Source of the DNA: Acidimicrobiales bacterium
Lineage (GTDB): Bacteria; Actinomycetota; Acidimicrobiia; Acidimicrobiales; SZUA-35
Reading direction: 5' to 3'
NCBI GenBank assembly: GCA_020629155.1
Contig: JAHDDW010000001.1
Span: 499,778 to 563,777 of the forward strand
Length of the DNA: 64,000 nt
Below the pieces are notes generated by a model. That model was not told the DNA's origin. It saw only the letters and a list, made by a program, of their open reading frames with translations, and ran no database searches. Below are positions 27,092-35,626 of the stretch, piece by piece. The translations under genes and the position numbers were made by a program. Positions within the stretch are counted from its first letter, which is position 1, and each line of letters begins with the position of its first letter.

Positions 27092-27841
27092 CTATGGAAT
27101 CGAGATGCTTTCAACTGGGTTTGTAAAACCACTATCTGGATCTACGACAATGCCAACAATTTCTGGATCAACAGCCATCTCGACGATCGCACGTTCAAAA
27201 TCTTTGACGCTATCACTGGTTGTTGTAGTAATAAGAATTTTGCCGCATGTCTCATCGACAGCCAGAGAGACATCAACGACATCTTGTCTGCTTTCGCTAT
27301 AGTGAGTGAATATTTTTCTTTTTATCTCTATAAGTTCTTCTGAAGAGTAATTAGAGTCCGACTTTTCAACCAACAAATGCTCATCTTTGATAGCAGGTGA
27401 GGACTCTTTAATGAAGTTTTCTAAAGCGGCTATTTTTTCGGTTTGCGTTGTTTTTACATATATTTCGAATCGTGTTTTTTGACTGTGCCATCGAAGACCA
27501 ACAAGCTCAAGATCACTTTCATTTTCTATAAAACCTCGGATCGCAAGCACATCAAACTGATCACGAATAGAGCTGCTATAGCCAAATTCAGGGTTTTCAG
27601 GTATCGCTTCGACGCTTTCAAAGCCGCTACTCGACCCAGAACCTTCACGTTGAGACCCTTGCAATCGCTCTTTGTGGATTTCGCACGATATAAGCATAGG
27701 TGGAATTTCGATACCTAAAGCTGAGGATTTGCTCTTTCTATCCTGCGCACCGGCATCGGTGTAGGCCAGTTCTTCACTAGGAGCATTACCACAACTAACG
27801 ACGACAAAGCCAAGCAAGAAAACACAGGAAACAAGACGCAT
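27092..27841 (-). CDS. putative lipoprotein of unknown function
   Basis: A 249-residue protein. The ATG at 27841 begins a short signal peptide ending in VVVSC (lipobox cysteine about residue 17), so membrane anchoring outside the cell is expected. The mature part is hydrophilic and acidic, with two similar blocks pairing a hydrophobic beta strand with acidic helices. That resembles a small stress- or protease-inhibitor-like repeat, but no family is recognised. It ends directly at the GTG upstream of the aminopeptidase start. Confidence 0.6.
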   Translation of the reverse strand: MRLVSCVFLLGFVVVSCGNAPSEELAYTDAGAQDRKSKSSALGIEIPPMLISCEIHKERLQGSQREGSGSSSGFESVEAIPENPEFGYSSSIRDQFDVLAIRGFIENESDLELVGLRWHSQKTRFEIYVKTTQTEKIAALENFIKESSPAIKDEHLLVEKSDSNYSSEELIEIKRKIFTHYSESRQDVVDVSLAVDETCGKILITTTTSDSVKDFERAIVEMAVDPEIVGIVVDPDSGFTNPVESISIP

Positions 27842-27924
27842 AGTGTCACATCGGCCCAAACAAGCTGGCCGTAAAGGAATTAACCAGAGCTAACCGACGC
27901 CAGAACCCGATATCGAAGCTATCG

Positions 27925-28527
27925 CTATCTTTTTTTATAACCGTTCATCAAAAGCGTTGCGAAACTCTCCAGCATTTTCTCTGCCGCTACAAGCTGTTTC
28001 ACAAGGTCTGGTTGCGTTTCGCTCATAAAACTAGGCACCAACGTCGCTAGGCCATGAACCGCAGACCACGTTAAGGCTGTAGCAACTTGCCTGTCAAGGG
28101 CAGGGTTGTATTTATCGGCAATAGCATTCACTGCCTCTTCCAAATAGGTGAAAGAGAGGGCGCTTGCGGCTAGGTAGTCGCTATCATCAGCGTTAATTAA
28201 GCTTTCTGTACACATCACCCCGAAGTGCCCAGGGTTATCAAAAGCGACTCTGAGGTATGCCTTGCCCATATCCAATAGCCATCTAACTGGATCGCCTGCG
28301 CTTGGCACGGCAGCAAAAGCCTTGCCAAGAATAGTGAAACCTTCGGTTGCGACAGAAGTTAGCAGCCCAGTTGCGTTGCCGAAATGATGGGCTGGGGCTG
28401 CGTGCGAAACGCCAGCCCTGCGTGCAACTTCTCTAAGGCTGAAACCTGTTGGACCTCGTTCGGCTATCAGCGTCGCCGTTGCTGCTCGCAACGCTGCTGG
28501 GAGATCTCCATGGTGATATTTTTGCAT
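27925..28527 (-). CDS. TetR family transcriptional regulator
   Basis: A 200-residue one-component repressor. The N-terminal helix-turn-helix (FSLREVARRAGVSHAAPAHHF, residues 29-49) is typical of TetR, followed by an all-helical ligand-binding domain of the WHG/TetR_C_33 type. It is divergent from a SnoaL-like gene, with two inverted repeats in the shared 130-bp gap. It probably represses itself and that gene; the ligand is unknown. Confidence 0.85.
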   Translation of the reverse strand: MQKYHHGDLPAALRAATATLIAERGPTGFSLREVARRAGVSHAAPAHHFGNATGLLTSVATEGFTILGKAFAAVPSAGDPVRWLLDMGKAYLRVAFDNPGHFGVMCTESLINADDSDYLAASALSFTYLEEAVNAIADKYNPALDRQVATALTWSAVHGLATLVPSFMSETQPDLVKQLVAAEKMLESFATLLMNGYKKR

Positions 28528-28575
28528 ACAATCAGCCTTTCAGTCTCCCCATCTTGACAAAGGCAAGATTAGTCG

Positions 28576-28620
28576 ATAGTATACTTTACTATAGAAAATT
28601 TCTACATACAATATTGTAGA
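28576..28620. promoter_or_regulatory. two candidate TetR operators between divergent genes
   Basis: Two perfect 6-bp inverted repeats: ATAGTA-N5-TACTAT at 28576-28592 and TCTACA-N8-TGTAGA at 28601-28620. Both lie in the intergenic region between the TetR gene and the SnoaL-like gene, overlapping likely -10 sequences such as TATAGA or TATACT. Placement and symmetry fit an autoregulated TetR switch. The half-sites differ, so only one may be the true operator. Confidence 0.4.
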
Positions 28621-28657
28621 TTCTGCCCACAAAGAATCTTTATACGAGGAACACAAG

Positions 28658-29107
28658 ATGTATAAAACAATCGTCAAATCAAAAGTACGCAAAACATTCG
28701 AATCTTTATCAAAGGGCCAACACAACGCACTGATCGACCAGCTAGCCTCTGGCTTCACCTATGAATTTATTGGCGACCATGCTATCGGCGGCACACGAAC
28801 ATCAAAAAAGGCTATGGAAGAGTGGTTTAACCGACTTGACCAAATATTTTCAGAACTACGCTTTACCCCTAGAAGCATCGTGGTGCAAGGTATGCCGTGG
28901 GCAACAACCGTTTTAGCCGAAGTTGAGATCAATGGGTCTGTTGCAGGTGAGGACTACAAAAATATCTTGTTCCAACGAGTTAACCTGAGCATGGGAAAAA
29001 TCACCGAAATCCGCACCCTGGAAGATAACCAGCTACTTGTGCAAGCCTGCGAAAAAGCTGCCGCTAACGGCGTAGCAGAAGCAGCTGCTCAACCAATCAA
29101 CGGCTAA
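28658..29107 (+). CDS. SnoaL-like NTF2-fold protein
   Basis: A 149-residue alpha+beta protein with the SnoaL/NTF2-like layout: an N-terminal helix with ALIDQLASGFTYEFIGDHAIGG, then WFNRLDQIFSELRFTP, and beta strands ending in ITEIRTLEDNQLL. Members include polyketide cyclases and uncharacterised small hydrolases or isomerases. A ribosome site AGGA lies upstream of the ATG at 28658. It is divergent from TetR, so its expression probably responds to the ligand of that repressor. The substrate is unknown. Confidence 0.75.
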   Translation: MYKTIVKSKVRKTFESLSKGQHNALIDQLASGFTYEFIGDHAIGGTRTSKKAMEEWFNRLDQIFSELRFTPRSIVVQGMPWATTVLAEVEINGSVAGEDYKNILFQRVNLSMGKITEIRTLEDNQLLVQACEKAAANGVAEAAAQPING

Positions 29108-29187
29108 ACATGACAGCTTGCGGCATTCTTGAGCCAGCATCCGATATCCTGCTATAGGTTCTTGCTGTCTAAAAGAAAGTCCCAGCT

Positions 29188-29565
29188 ATGGCTCGCGATA
29201 CGCCAACACTTGAAACCCCATTCCGCAAGGGGGAAAAAGTCATCACAACTGCTGCACTACCGAAACAAAACAAAGGGGCGAAAGGCAAAATTCAACTCGC
29301 GAATGGTCTAGGCGTATGGCGGCGATATTGGGTCAGATTTAACGACGGCCAGCTTGTTGGACAGGTAAACCACGATGATCTGGTGCGTCCGCAACATAAA
29401 GAGCTCTGGCTACAACGAGAAGAAGAAAAAGCGCAGCAAGCATCGCAAACAGCTGCCGCTGCTGCTACCCCGAAAGACACGGCAAAGAAGACTACAGGTG
29501 GACCTCAAATCCCTGAAGCGCTGTTAGAACGAAGCCGCGCTGCCAAAGCACGTTTACTTGGATAA
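29188..29565 (+). CDS. hypothetical protein with KOW/SH3-like N-terminus
   Basis: A 125-residue basic protein. Residues 10-70 form a compact beta-rich, lysine-rich segment (GEKVITTAALP, GAKGKIQLANGLGVWRRYWVRF) reminiscent of a small SH3 or KOW-like barrel. Then comes an Ala/Gln-rich linker and a C-terminal helix (IPEALLERSRAAKARLLG). No known family is recognised. The AGAAAG ribosome site is upstream of ATG 29188. Confidence 0.55.
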   Translation: MARDTPTLETPFRKGEKVITTAALPKQNKGAKGKIQLANGLGVWRRYWVRFNDGQLVGQVNHDDLVRPQHKELWLQREEEKAQQASQTAAAAATPKDTAKKTTGGPQIPEALLERSRAAKARLLG

Positions 29566-29643
29566 GCAACCTATAGCTTTGCACTATTGGAGCAATAGGC
29601 TCAAGCGTTTTTATCTTTCTGTTCTGCCTTTTATAATCAAGTT

Positions 29644-30120
29644 ATGACTTTCAGAGAAACTCACAACAGCCTTCCACTTTCAATACGCCAGCAAACGTAT
29701 GAACTGCTTGCTCCGCTGCTTAGTTCAACCATCGACGGCGCGAACCAGGCAAAGCACGCTCATTGGAATGTGACTGGCATGCATTTTCAACAATTACACG
29801 AGTTATTTGATACTGTCGCTGGAACACTTTTTGCTAGAGCGGACGCTCTTGCTGAACGGATTACTGCTCTAGGGGCTACCGCCGATGGCAGAACATCAGT
29901 TACCGCACAGAACTCTTTCCTTGATAAATACCCAGAGGCCGCTAACGCCGAAGAACATCTTCATGCGCTCGCTGCTGTACTGTCTGCTCTTTCGTCGCAT
30001 GCTCGCACTTCTGCCGCCCAGCTTAGCGAAGCAGGCGACGAAGCAAGCGCCGATTTACTTGTCGAAACGGTTAGAGAAGCAGACTATTCTCTCTGGCTTC
30101 TCGAAGCACATATTGCTTAA
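29644..30120 (+). CDS. dps: Dps/ferritin-like DNA-protection protein
   Basis: A 158-residue miniferritin. The N-terminal helix with KHAHWNVTGMHFQQLHELFD carries the conserved His-x2-Trp and Asp ferroxidase residues, and the C-terminal helices are those of Dps. Dps dodecamers store iron and shield DNA under starvation or peroxide stress. It stands alone, followed 45 bp later by the ABC exporter gene. No separate regulator (Fur or OxyR type) is adjacent. Confidence 0.9.
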   Translation: MTFRETHNSLPLSIRQQTYELLAPLLSSTIDGANQAKHAHWNVTGMHFQQLHELFDTVAGTLFARADALAERITALGATADGRTSVTAQNSFLDKYPEAANAEEHLHALAAVLSALSSHARTSAAQLSEAGDEASADLLVETVREADYSLWLLEAHIA

Positions 30121-30164
30121 ACAGCAGCGTTTCACAATTGCAGGCATCTTGTACCCTTAGGTAG

Positions 30165-31946
30165 ATGCAACTTTTGCGCACATACCTCACCATTATTTCT
30201 TCTCAGAAAAAACTATGGGCGGCTATCGTCGCAACATATACCGTTTTCTTTGCAGGATCACGAGTTGCACTCCCCTATATCGCCGCTCTTTTTATTGACA
30301 GAATCGCAGCAATCAACAACGAAACACAACTCTCCGATTTCACCATCTTTGTGTTCCTCCTAATCGGTCTTCACCTTGCAATTTCTATTATTGGGCAGAT
30401 CGGTGTCCGTACGCTTATCAAAGCGAAACGGTTGGGGGTTGCTGCTGTAGAAGGTTTCGCTTTTTCGCGATTAACATTACGAGGCGAAGCATTTTATAGC
30501 AATGCGTTCTCAGGCTCACTTGTTGCACAATTCAACCGTTTCAGCAGATCATTCATAGTTATCGGCGACACGATCGTTGTCGATTTCGTTTCATTAGGTG
30601 TCGAGTTCTTTATCCCTCTTGTCATTATTTTTCTGATCTCCCCATTGATCGCAGCTGTCTATCTTGGCATTTCGTGCAGCCTGGCTATTTCGCTGGTTAT
30701 TTTGCATAAAAAGAAACTACCCCATTCACAAAACGTGGCTTCGCAAGAGTCGCTCAAAACTGGTTTACTAGCAGATGTTGTCACCAATATTTTGTCTGTC
30801 AAAGTGTTCTCTGCCCGCAGCACTGAGTTAGATGCCTATGATAATCGGCTAGCCTCATGGGGCGCTGCCTTTACTAAAGATCTTTATTTCAGCAACCGTA
30901 TTCGCATGTTTAAAATTGTTATGTGGATTATTTTTGAAGTCGCAACGTTTTGGATTGTCGCACAACAAGCTGTTTCAGGTCAGCTAAGCGTTGCAAATGC
31001 ACTAGCTATTGTGCTCTATGTCGGGCAACTAACCCGAACGTTATGGAATTTCGGCAAAGTCATTGAACGTTTCGAAAGCGCTATTGCCGATGCTGATGAG
31101 ATGCATCAGATTCTGCAAGAGCCGCTAGAAGTAACCGATGTGCCTGAACCGCTTGAGGCCACTATTACACATGGCGCTATCAACTTTGAAAATGTTCGCT
31201 TCACCTACGGCGAAACCGACGCGCCATCTATTTTTAACGCCTTTTCGTTACACATTACAGCCGGTCAAAAAGTTGGACTTGTCGGGCCAAGCGGCGGCGG
31301 CAAGAGCACACTATTTAAAGTGCTTTTGCGTTTCGCTAATCTAGAGACTGGACGAGTGACTATAGACGGCTACGATAGCGCGCAACTGCGTCAAGACGAC
31401 CTGAGAGATGCTATTGCATATGTTCCACAAGAGCCTGTTCTTTTCCATCGCACTATTAGAGACAACATTCTTTATGGCCTTCAGATTCGCCAAGACGTTT
31501 CTGAAGAACAATTGCAAGCAGTGTTACGTCTTGCTCATGTGACAGAATTTATTGACGAACTTCCTTTAGGTTTAGAAACAATGGTTGGCGAACGTGGAGT
31601 GAAACTTAGCGGGGGCCAGAAACAGCGCATTGCGATAGCTAGAGCAATGTTGAAACCTGCCCCGATTCTGCTGCTCGACGAAGCAACTTCTGCGCTGGAC
31701 AGCAAAAGCGAAAAACTCATCATTGACGCTTTAGATGCCTTGATGCAAGGAAGGACAACACTCGTTATCGCTCACAGGTTAAGCACCGTCAAAAGCTTAG
31801 ATCGTATCGTTGTTCTTGACAAAGGTGAGATTGCTGAAGATGGCAGTCATGCTGAACTGCTGGCAAAAAATAAGACGTACGCTGATTTATGGAACTATCA
31901 AACAAGCGACTATTTAACGCAAGATAGCGCGCAACAAGTCTCCTAA
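30165..31946 (+). CDS. ABC-type exporter, fused permease and ATPase
   Basis: A 593-residue half-transporter. Six transmembrane helices span about residues 15-300, then a nucleotide-binding domain: Walker A GPSGGGKST near 375, a Q-loop (YVPQEPVLF), the signature LSGGQKQRIAIARAM, and Walker B ILLLDEATSALD. The layout is that of MsbA/lipid or multidrug exporters (ABCB). It should function as a homodimer, since no partner half is adjacent. Substrate unknown. It ends in an intergenic hairpin repeat. Confidence 0.88.
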   Translation: MQLLRTYLTIISSQKKLWAAIVATYTVFFAGSRVALPYIAALFIDRIAAINNETQLSDFTIFVFLLIGLHLAISIIGQIGVRTLIKAKRLGVAAVEGFAFSRLTLRGEAFYSNAFSGSLVAQFNRFSRSFIVIGDTIVVDFVSLGVEFFIPLVIIFLISPLIAAVYLGISCSLAISLVILHKKKLPHSQNVASQESLKTGLLADVVTNILSVKVFSARSTELDAYDNRLASWGAAFTKDLYFSNRIRMFKIVMWIIFEVATFWIVAQQAVSGQLSVANALAIVLYVGQLTRTLWNFGKVIERFESAIADADEMHQILQEPLEVTDVPEPLEATITHGAINFENVRFTYGETDAPSIFNAFSLHITAGQKVGLVGPSGGGKSTLFKVLLRFANLETGRVTIDGYDSAQLRQDDLRDAIAYVPQEPVLFHRTIRDNILYGLQIRQDVSEEQLQAVLRLAHVTEFIDELPLGLETMVGERGVKLSGGQKQRIAIARAMLKPAPILLLDEATSALDSKSEKLIIDALDALMQGRTTLVIAHRLSTVKSLDRIVVLDKGEIAEDGSHAELLAKNKTYADLWNYQTSDYLTQDSAQQVS

Positions 31947-31968
31947 GAAGCTGAACTTAATTCCAAGG

Positions 31969-32035
31969 TCGTCATCCCCGAGAAATCAGGGATCTTGCCC
32001 AGCAGAGATTCCCACTTTCGTGGGAATGACAACCT
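31969..32035. repeat. dispersed intergenic hairpin repeat, copy A
   Basis: Between the ABC exporter and surE lies a block that reads GTCATCCCCGAG, then GAGATTCCCAC, TTTC loop, GTGGGAATGAC. The 7-bp stem (32009-32015 with 32020-32026) has a TTTC loop. A related, degenerate block occurs at 57600-57640, so it is a repeated element, similar in style to REP sequences that end in GGGAATGAC. It may also act as a terminator for the exporter. Confidence 0.55.
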
Positions 32036-32057
32036 GAATTGGCTAGAACCACTTCTG

Positions 32058-32849
32058 CTATGGGTTACGCCCCAAAAGGTGAGATACTGATGTTTTTGAA
32101 GCCCACTGTTTCGCAACAGGAGTGACTGACACGTTTCCTTGACATAACGCTTCTAAGTCGGAACCTGGTTCGACCTCAGCTGGGTCGAACGCAGAGATGC
32201 ACCCAAGGTTATGAGCATCTTCCAACGCAACATCGTCAGGGCATGGCGGATAGGTGTAATAGTTCAATAATGTGTGCTGGGTTTGTACGATTTTACTTTC
32301 TGTCGTCGCTGAAGCTGGCACGTTCACATTCAGAATAGAAACGTCGGAAGGAATCCCACTAGCCCTAACCGCCGCTGCTATTTGCATAGCGAAATGGGTC
32401 GACGGCATCCAATCGAGTGTGTGAGGGTCTTGTCCTTGCTGCGTTTGCAACGAAATTGCGATGCTCGGAATCTGCCAGTCATTTGCTTCAAGAGCGGCTC
32501 CAACCGTTCCGCTGCTAGTTAAACTTGCGCCGATGTTCACACCGTGGTTAATACCACTCACACACAAATCTGGCAGCGGAAAACCTAGCCGCAAAAGCCC
32601 ATTGGCTACAGCCAATGCAGGCGAACCAACAATAGAATATGCGTGAATATCTTCAGCTAAGGAATCGAGTGGATCATACTTTTTGATTATGCCGTGATCG
32701 TTTCCTCTGGGATAAGAACGACCCATTGCAGACTGAGGAAACCGAGGTGCACAAATCAGGACATCACCAAGTTCGGCAAAGGCTAACGCAAGATGTTCCA
32801 ACGCTGGCGCATCAACACCATCATCGTTAGTTAGCAACGTTAAAGGCAT
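32058..32849 (-). CDS. surE: 5'/3'-nucleotidase SurE
   Basis: A 263-residue metallophosphatase. The N-terminal LLTNDDGVDAPAL motif supplies the conserved Asp pair, and PDLCVSGINHGVNIG is the SurE signature with the conserved Asn. SurE removes phosphate from nucleoside monophosphates and is associated with stationary-phase survival. The gap to the upstream desaturase stop is only 4 bases, so the two are probably cotranscribed. Confidence 0.93.
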   Translation of the reverse strand: MPLTLLTNDDGVDAPALEHLALAFAELGDVLICAPRFPQSAMGRSYPRGNDHGIIKKYDPLDSLAEDIHAYSIVGSPALAVANGLLRLGFPLPDLCVSGINHGVNIGASLTSSGTVGAALEANDWQIPSIAISLQTQQGQDPHTLDWMPSTHFAMQIAAAVRASGIPSDVSILNVNVPASATTESKIVQTQHTLLNYYTYPPCPDDVALEDAHNLGCISAFDPAEVEPGSDLEALCQGNVSVTPVAKQWASKTSVSHLLGRNP

Positions 32850-32853
32850 AGAG

Positions 32854-33774
32854 CTATGCAGCAGCTTTAGCGGCGGCGGCTTCTTTACGCTGTTTCAAAC
32901 GCTCAGCCACACGAGCAGATTTTGCAATATATTTAGCTGCTTTTTCTTGTGACTGTTGTGCCTCAGGTGTAAGACCTTCAATATTTTCAAGATCCCAGAA
33001 TCCAAGCACAACAGGCTTAAGGATCTGCTCATAATGAACTTCAAGATCATAGATCCCTGCGGATGCGATCATCTTTGCATGTGAATCAAATTGTGGAATA
33101 CCTTCACCTGGCATTGAGAAACCGACAACTTCTTTTTCAATTGACTGGACAACTCTGCTTGGGTCAATTTCTAACGCAGCTTTTGTCATATTGCGGTAGA
33201 AAATAAAATGGTGATTTTCGTCCATTGCGACACGACGCATAATGTCATAACCTGCACGGTCTTCAATAAGAGCACCCGTGTTACGGTGAGAAATTCGCGT
33301 TGCAAGCTCCTGCAGCGTCACATAGACCAAACCGTCGGTTGCTGTTTCTGGCTCAGGCACCTGAGCACCGCACATCTGCGCCATACGACCCTCTTCCAAA
33401 GCGGCAGGATCAACCGCACGTGTAACCGTCAAGTAATCACGAATCGCCACAGCGTGACGGGCTTCCTCAGCCGTCCAACGGTGCGTCCAATGCGTCCACG
33501 CTCCATCACGACCAAACATGCGCTCAATGTCTCTGAAGTAGTAAGGCAAGTTATCTTCGGTTAGAAGATTTACATAAAGCGCACTGCGAACCTCTGGCGA
33601 CATTGTCGACTCTCGTGGGTCCCACTCATAGCCTGGTTCAAAATCTTCACCACGACTCCACGGAACAAACGTATGCGGATGCCAAGGCTTTGTTGCCGCC
33701 AAGTGCTTTTCAAGTAAGCTAGCAGCCACTGGCTCAAGCTCGGCCAACAGTGCAATATCTCCATTAACAACCAT
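32854..33774 (-). CDS. acyl-ACP desaturase (DesA-like, ferritin-like diiron)
   Basis: A 306-residue soluble fatty-acid desaturase of the stearoyl-ACP type. The diiron ligand motifs are visible as TAEEARHA (around residue 100) and MDENHH (around residue 185). Such enzymes are frequent in Mycobacterium and relatives (DesA1/DesA2) and introduce double bases into acyl chains while bound to acyl carrier protein. The likely start is the ATG at 33774 after AGAAGA; an open frame extends upstream to 33906 but looks non-coding. It reads into surE with a 4-base gap. Confidence 0.87.
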   Translation of the reverse strand: MVVNGDIALLAELEPVAASLLEKHLAATKPWHPHTFVPWSRGEDFEPGYEWDPRESTMSPEVRSALYVNLLTEDNLPYYFRDIERMFGRDGAWTHWTHRWTAEEARHAVAIRDYLTVTRAVDPAALEEGRMAQMCGAQVPEPETATDGLVYVTLQELATRISHRNTGALIEDRAGYDIMRRVAMDENHHFIFYRNMTKAALEIDPSRVVQSIEKEVVGFSMPGEGIPQFDSHAKMIASAGIYDLEVHYEQILKPVVLGFWDLENIEGLTPEAQQSQEKAAKYIAKSARVAERLKQRKEAAAAKAAA

Positions 33775-34022
33775 TCTTCTAAGACTAGCTACCGACGCAA
33801 GACCTAGCAACACGCAGCGACGCAAACCCACAACACCTGCTTTGTTCGTAAAGGTTTCAAACAAAAAGCTTCTCGTTATTTTCAAAATTTTACAAACGCA
33901 TAGCAAGATTCGTTCGAAATTGTGAACTCGCTTTATTCCTAGCTTGATCGGTCGATAAAATCCAACAGGCGCCGCTTCATGGCGCTATACTAACAAAGTG
34001 TTGAGAGGGATTCTATAGAGAC

Positions 34023-34415
34023 GTGAGCGCAAACATGGATGAAGAAAATAATCGACTGAGAGTTACATTTCCAGCCTCAGCTTCATTCTCTCGGATAGCC
34101 ACGACTGCCCTCTCTGGGTTAGCGTCAAGGCTCGAAGCGCCATCAAACTATATTGAAACACTCAAGAAAGCTTCGTTAGAAGCCGTCCAAGCTCTTCAAG
34201 GCGAAGGAACTATAGCACTTGAAGCTAAATGGACTGAAGCTAAATCGCTGCGCATCAACTTTTACAACCCACAAGTAGCAATTGACTCTCAAGAGAACAG
34301 TCGCCTCACAACAAAACTAAACAATCTAGTCAGCAAAGCCTCGGTAACTTCTTCTATAGTGCAATTACACCTTGATAAACCGACAATGGAACATAGCGCC
34401 TCAGACGTAGCTTAA
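34023..34415 (+). CDS. hypothetical protein, possibly anti-sigma-factor kinase-like
   Basis: A 130-residue protein starting at GTG 34023 or ATG 34035. The central segment (FPASASFSRIATTALSGLAS, then ETLKKASLEAVQAL) loosely resembles the truncated histidine-kinase-type ATPase fold of RsbW/SpoIIAB anti-sigma factors, whose conserved Asp/Glu-x-Asn box is unclear here. No sigma factor is adjacent. The family assignment is weak; it may simply be an unknown small alpha/beta protein. Confidence 0.45.
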   Translation: MSANMDEENNRLRVTFPASASFSRIATTALSGLASRLEAPSNYIETLKKASLEAVQALQGEGTIALEAKWTEAKSLRINFYNPQVAIDSQENSRLTTKLNNLVSKASVTSSIVQLHLDKPTMEHSASDVA

Positions 34416-34420
34416 AACCT

Positions 34421-34891
34421 CTATTTAGCTGTCCCAGAGCTGCCGAAACCTTGCGCTCCCCTATCGTCAGGGCCAGCAGGCAACGATTCGCTTTGCAAGA
34501 ATGAAACTGTATCAAGCCCGACTATAAGCAGCTGAGCGATACGATCACCACGTGATATTTTAAAGTCTTCATCGCTTGTATTGTGCAAGATAACCTTCAA
34601 CTCACCCCTATACCCTGGATCTATTAGGCCAGGAGAATTCAAACAAGTAATACCATGTTTAATAGCCAAACCAGAACGTGGCAGAATTAGACCACAGGCG
34701 CCTAGCGGTATTGCCACAGCAAACCCTGTCCCAACCAATGCTCGTGAACCCGCTGCAAGAACAGTCGATTCGTTCGCCGGCAAATCAGCAGCAGCATCGC
34801 CAACTCGCACAGGAGCAGGGATAGCAAGTTCGGTATCTAGCGCCATAATAGGAACTTCAATCATGCCGTTAAGACTAGCAGACCGCTTCAT
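34421..34891 (-). CDS. dut: dUTP diphosphatase
   Basis: Hydrolyses dUTP to dUMP, keeping uracil out of DNA. The trimeric dUTPase motifs appear in order: GDAAADL (usual GDAGYDL), LPRSGLAIKHGI, GLIDPGYRGEL, GDRIAQLL and RGAQGFGSSG (usual RGxGGFGSTG). The glycine-rich tail motif and motif 1 vary slightly. Length 156 (or 147 from the ATG at 34864, which fits family N-termini well). It is convergent with the short gene at 34023, 5 bases apart. Confidence 0.9.
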   Translation of the reverse strand: MKRSASLNGMIEVPIMALDTELAIPAPVRVGDAAADLPANESTVLAAGSRALVGTGFAVAIPLGACGLILPRSGLAIKHGITCLNSPGLIDPGYRGELKVILHNTSDEDFKISRGDRIAQLLIVGLDTVSFLQSESLPAGPDDRGAQGFGSSGTAK

Positions 34892-35068
34892 GACTCTGAC
34901 ACATTCATGCCCCTACTGCACCACGATTAAGATCCAGTGAACCAAGGATGTCTTTCCCCCTGTAGTGCCGCTCCGCTCAGGGCGTGCACATACAGCTTAA
35001 GCTGCTATCTAGTCAGCAATCTAGCAGAAAAGCGATTAATAGACATAGTCTTAAGCTAGACTAACAAC

Positions 35069-35626
35069 TTGCTTGCTTGGATAGATTTAGAAATGACTGG
35101 GCTTGACCCAGCAGAACATGTTGTTGTAGAAATAGCGACGCTCATCACTGATGACGAACTAAACGTTATAGCTGAAGGCCCAGAGCTTGTTATACACGCT
35201 AGCGATGAACAACTCGCAAAAATGGACAAAGTTGTGGTGGATATGCACACCAAATCTGGTCTACTCAAAGACATTAAAGACTCTGAAATTTCTATTGAAC
35301 AAGCCACACAAGAGACAATGACCTTTCTCCAAAAACATATATCTTCGGCTCGGTCTGTACCTCTCTGCGGCAATTCAATCGGCATGGACCGTCGATTTTT
35401 AGCAACGCAGATGCAGCCAATTGAAGAATTTCTTCATTACCGTTCAGTCGACGTTTCCACCTTTAAAGAACTTGCGCGTCGTTGGTACCCCGAGGTTCTT
35501 GCAAAAGCGCCCAGGAAAGAAGCCGATCATCGTGCCTTGGCTGACATTACAGAAAGCATCAAAGAACTTCAGTTCTATCGCAAACATATTTTGCTGCCAA
35601 AGCCAGATCAACCTGCGAAATCTTAG
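35069..35626 (+). CDS. orn: oligoribonuclease
   Basis: A 185-residue DEDDh exonuclease that degrades 2-5-nt RNA fragments, including pGpG. The start WIDLEMTGLD carries the first Asp and Glu. A mid-protein NSIGMDRRFL and YRSVDVSTFKELARRWYP, and the DHRALADI C-terminal motif (His and Asp) follow. The start is a TTG codon at 35069. Its 3' end overlaps the convergent thioesterase gene by 4 bases. Orn is common in actinobacteria. Confidence 0.93.
   Translation: MLAWIDLEMTGLDPAEHVVVEIATLITDDELNVIAEGPELVIHASDEQLAKMDKVVVDMHTKSGLLKDIKDSEISIEQATQETMTFLQKHISSARSVPLCGNSIGMDRRFLATQMQPIEEFLHYRSVDVSTFKELARRWYPEVLAKAPRKEADHRALADITESIKELQFYRKHILLPKPDQPAKS

Noticed and set aside
34892..35068. tRNA or small RNA in the gap between dut and orn
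   Set aside because: No cloverleaf or CCA-type end could be folded by eye; the stretch has only short hairpins.
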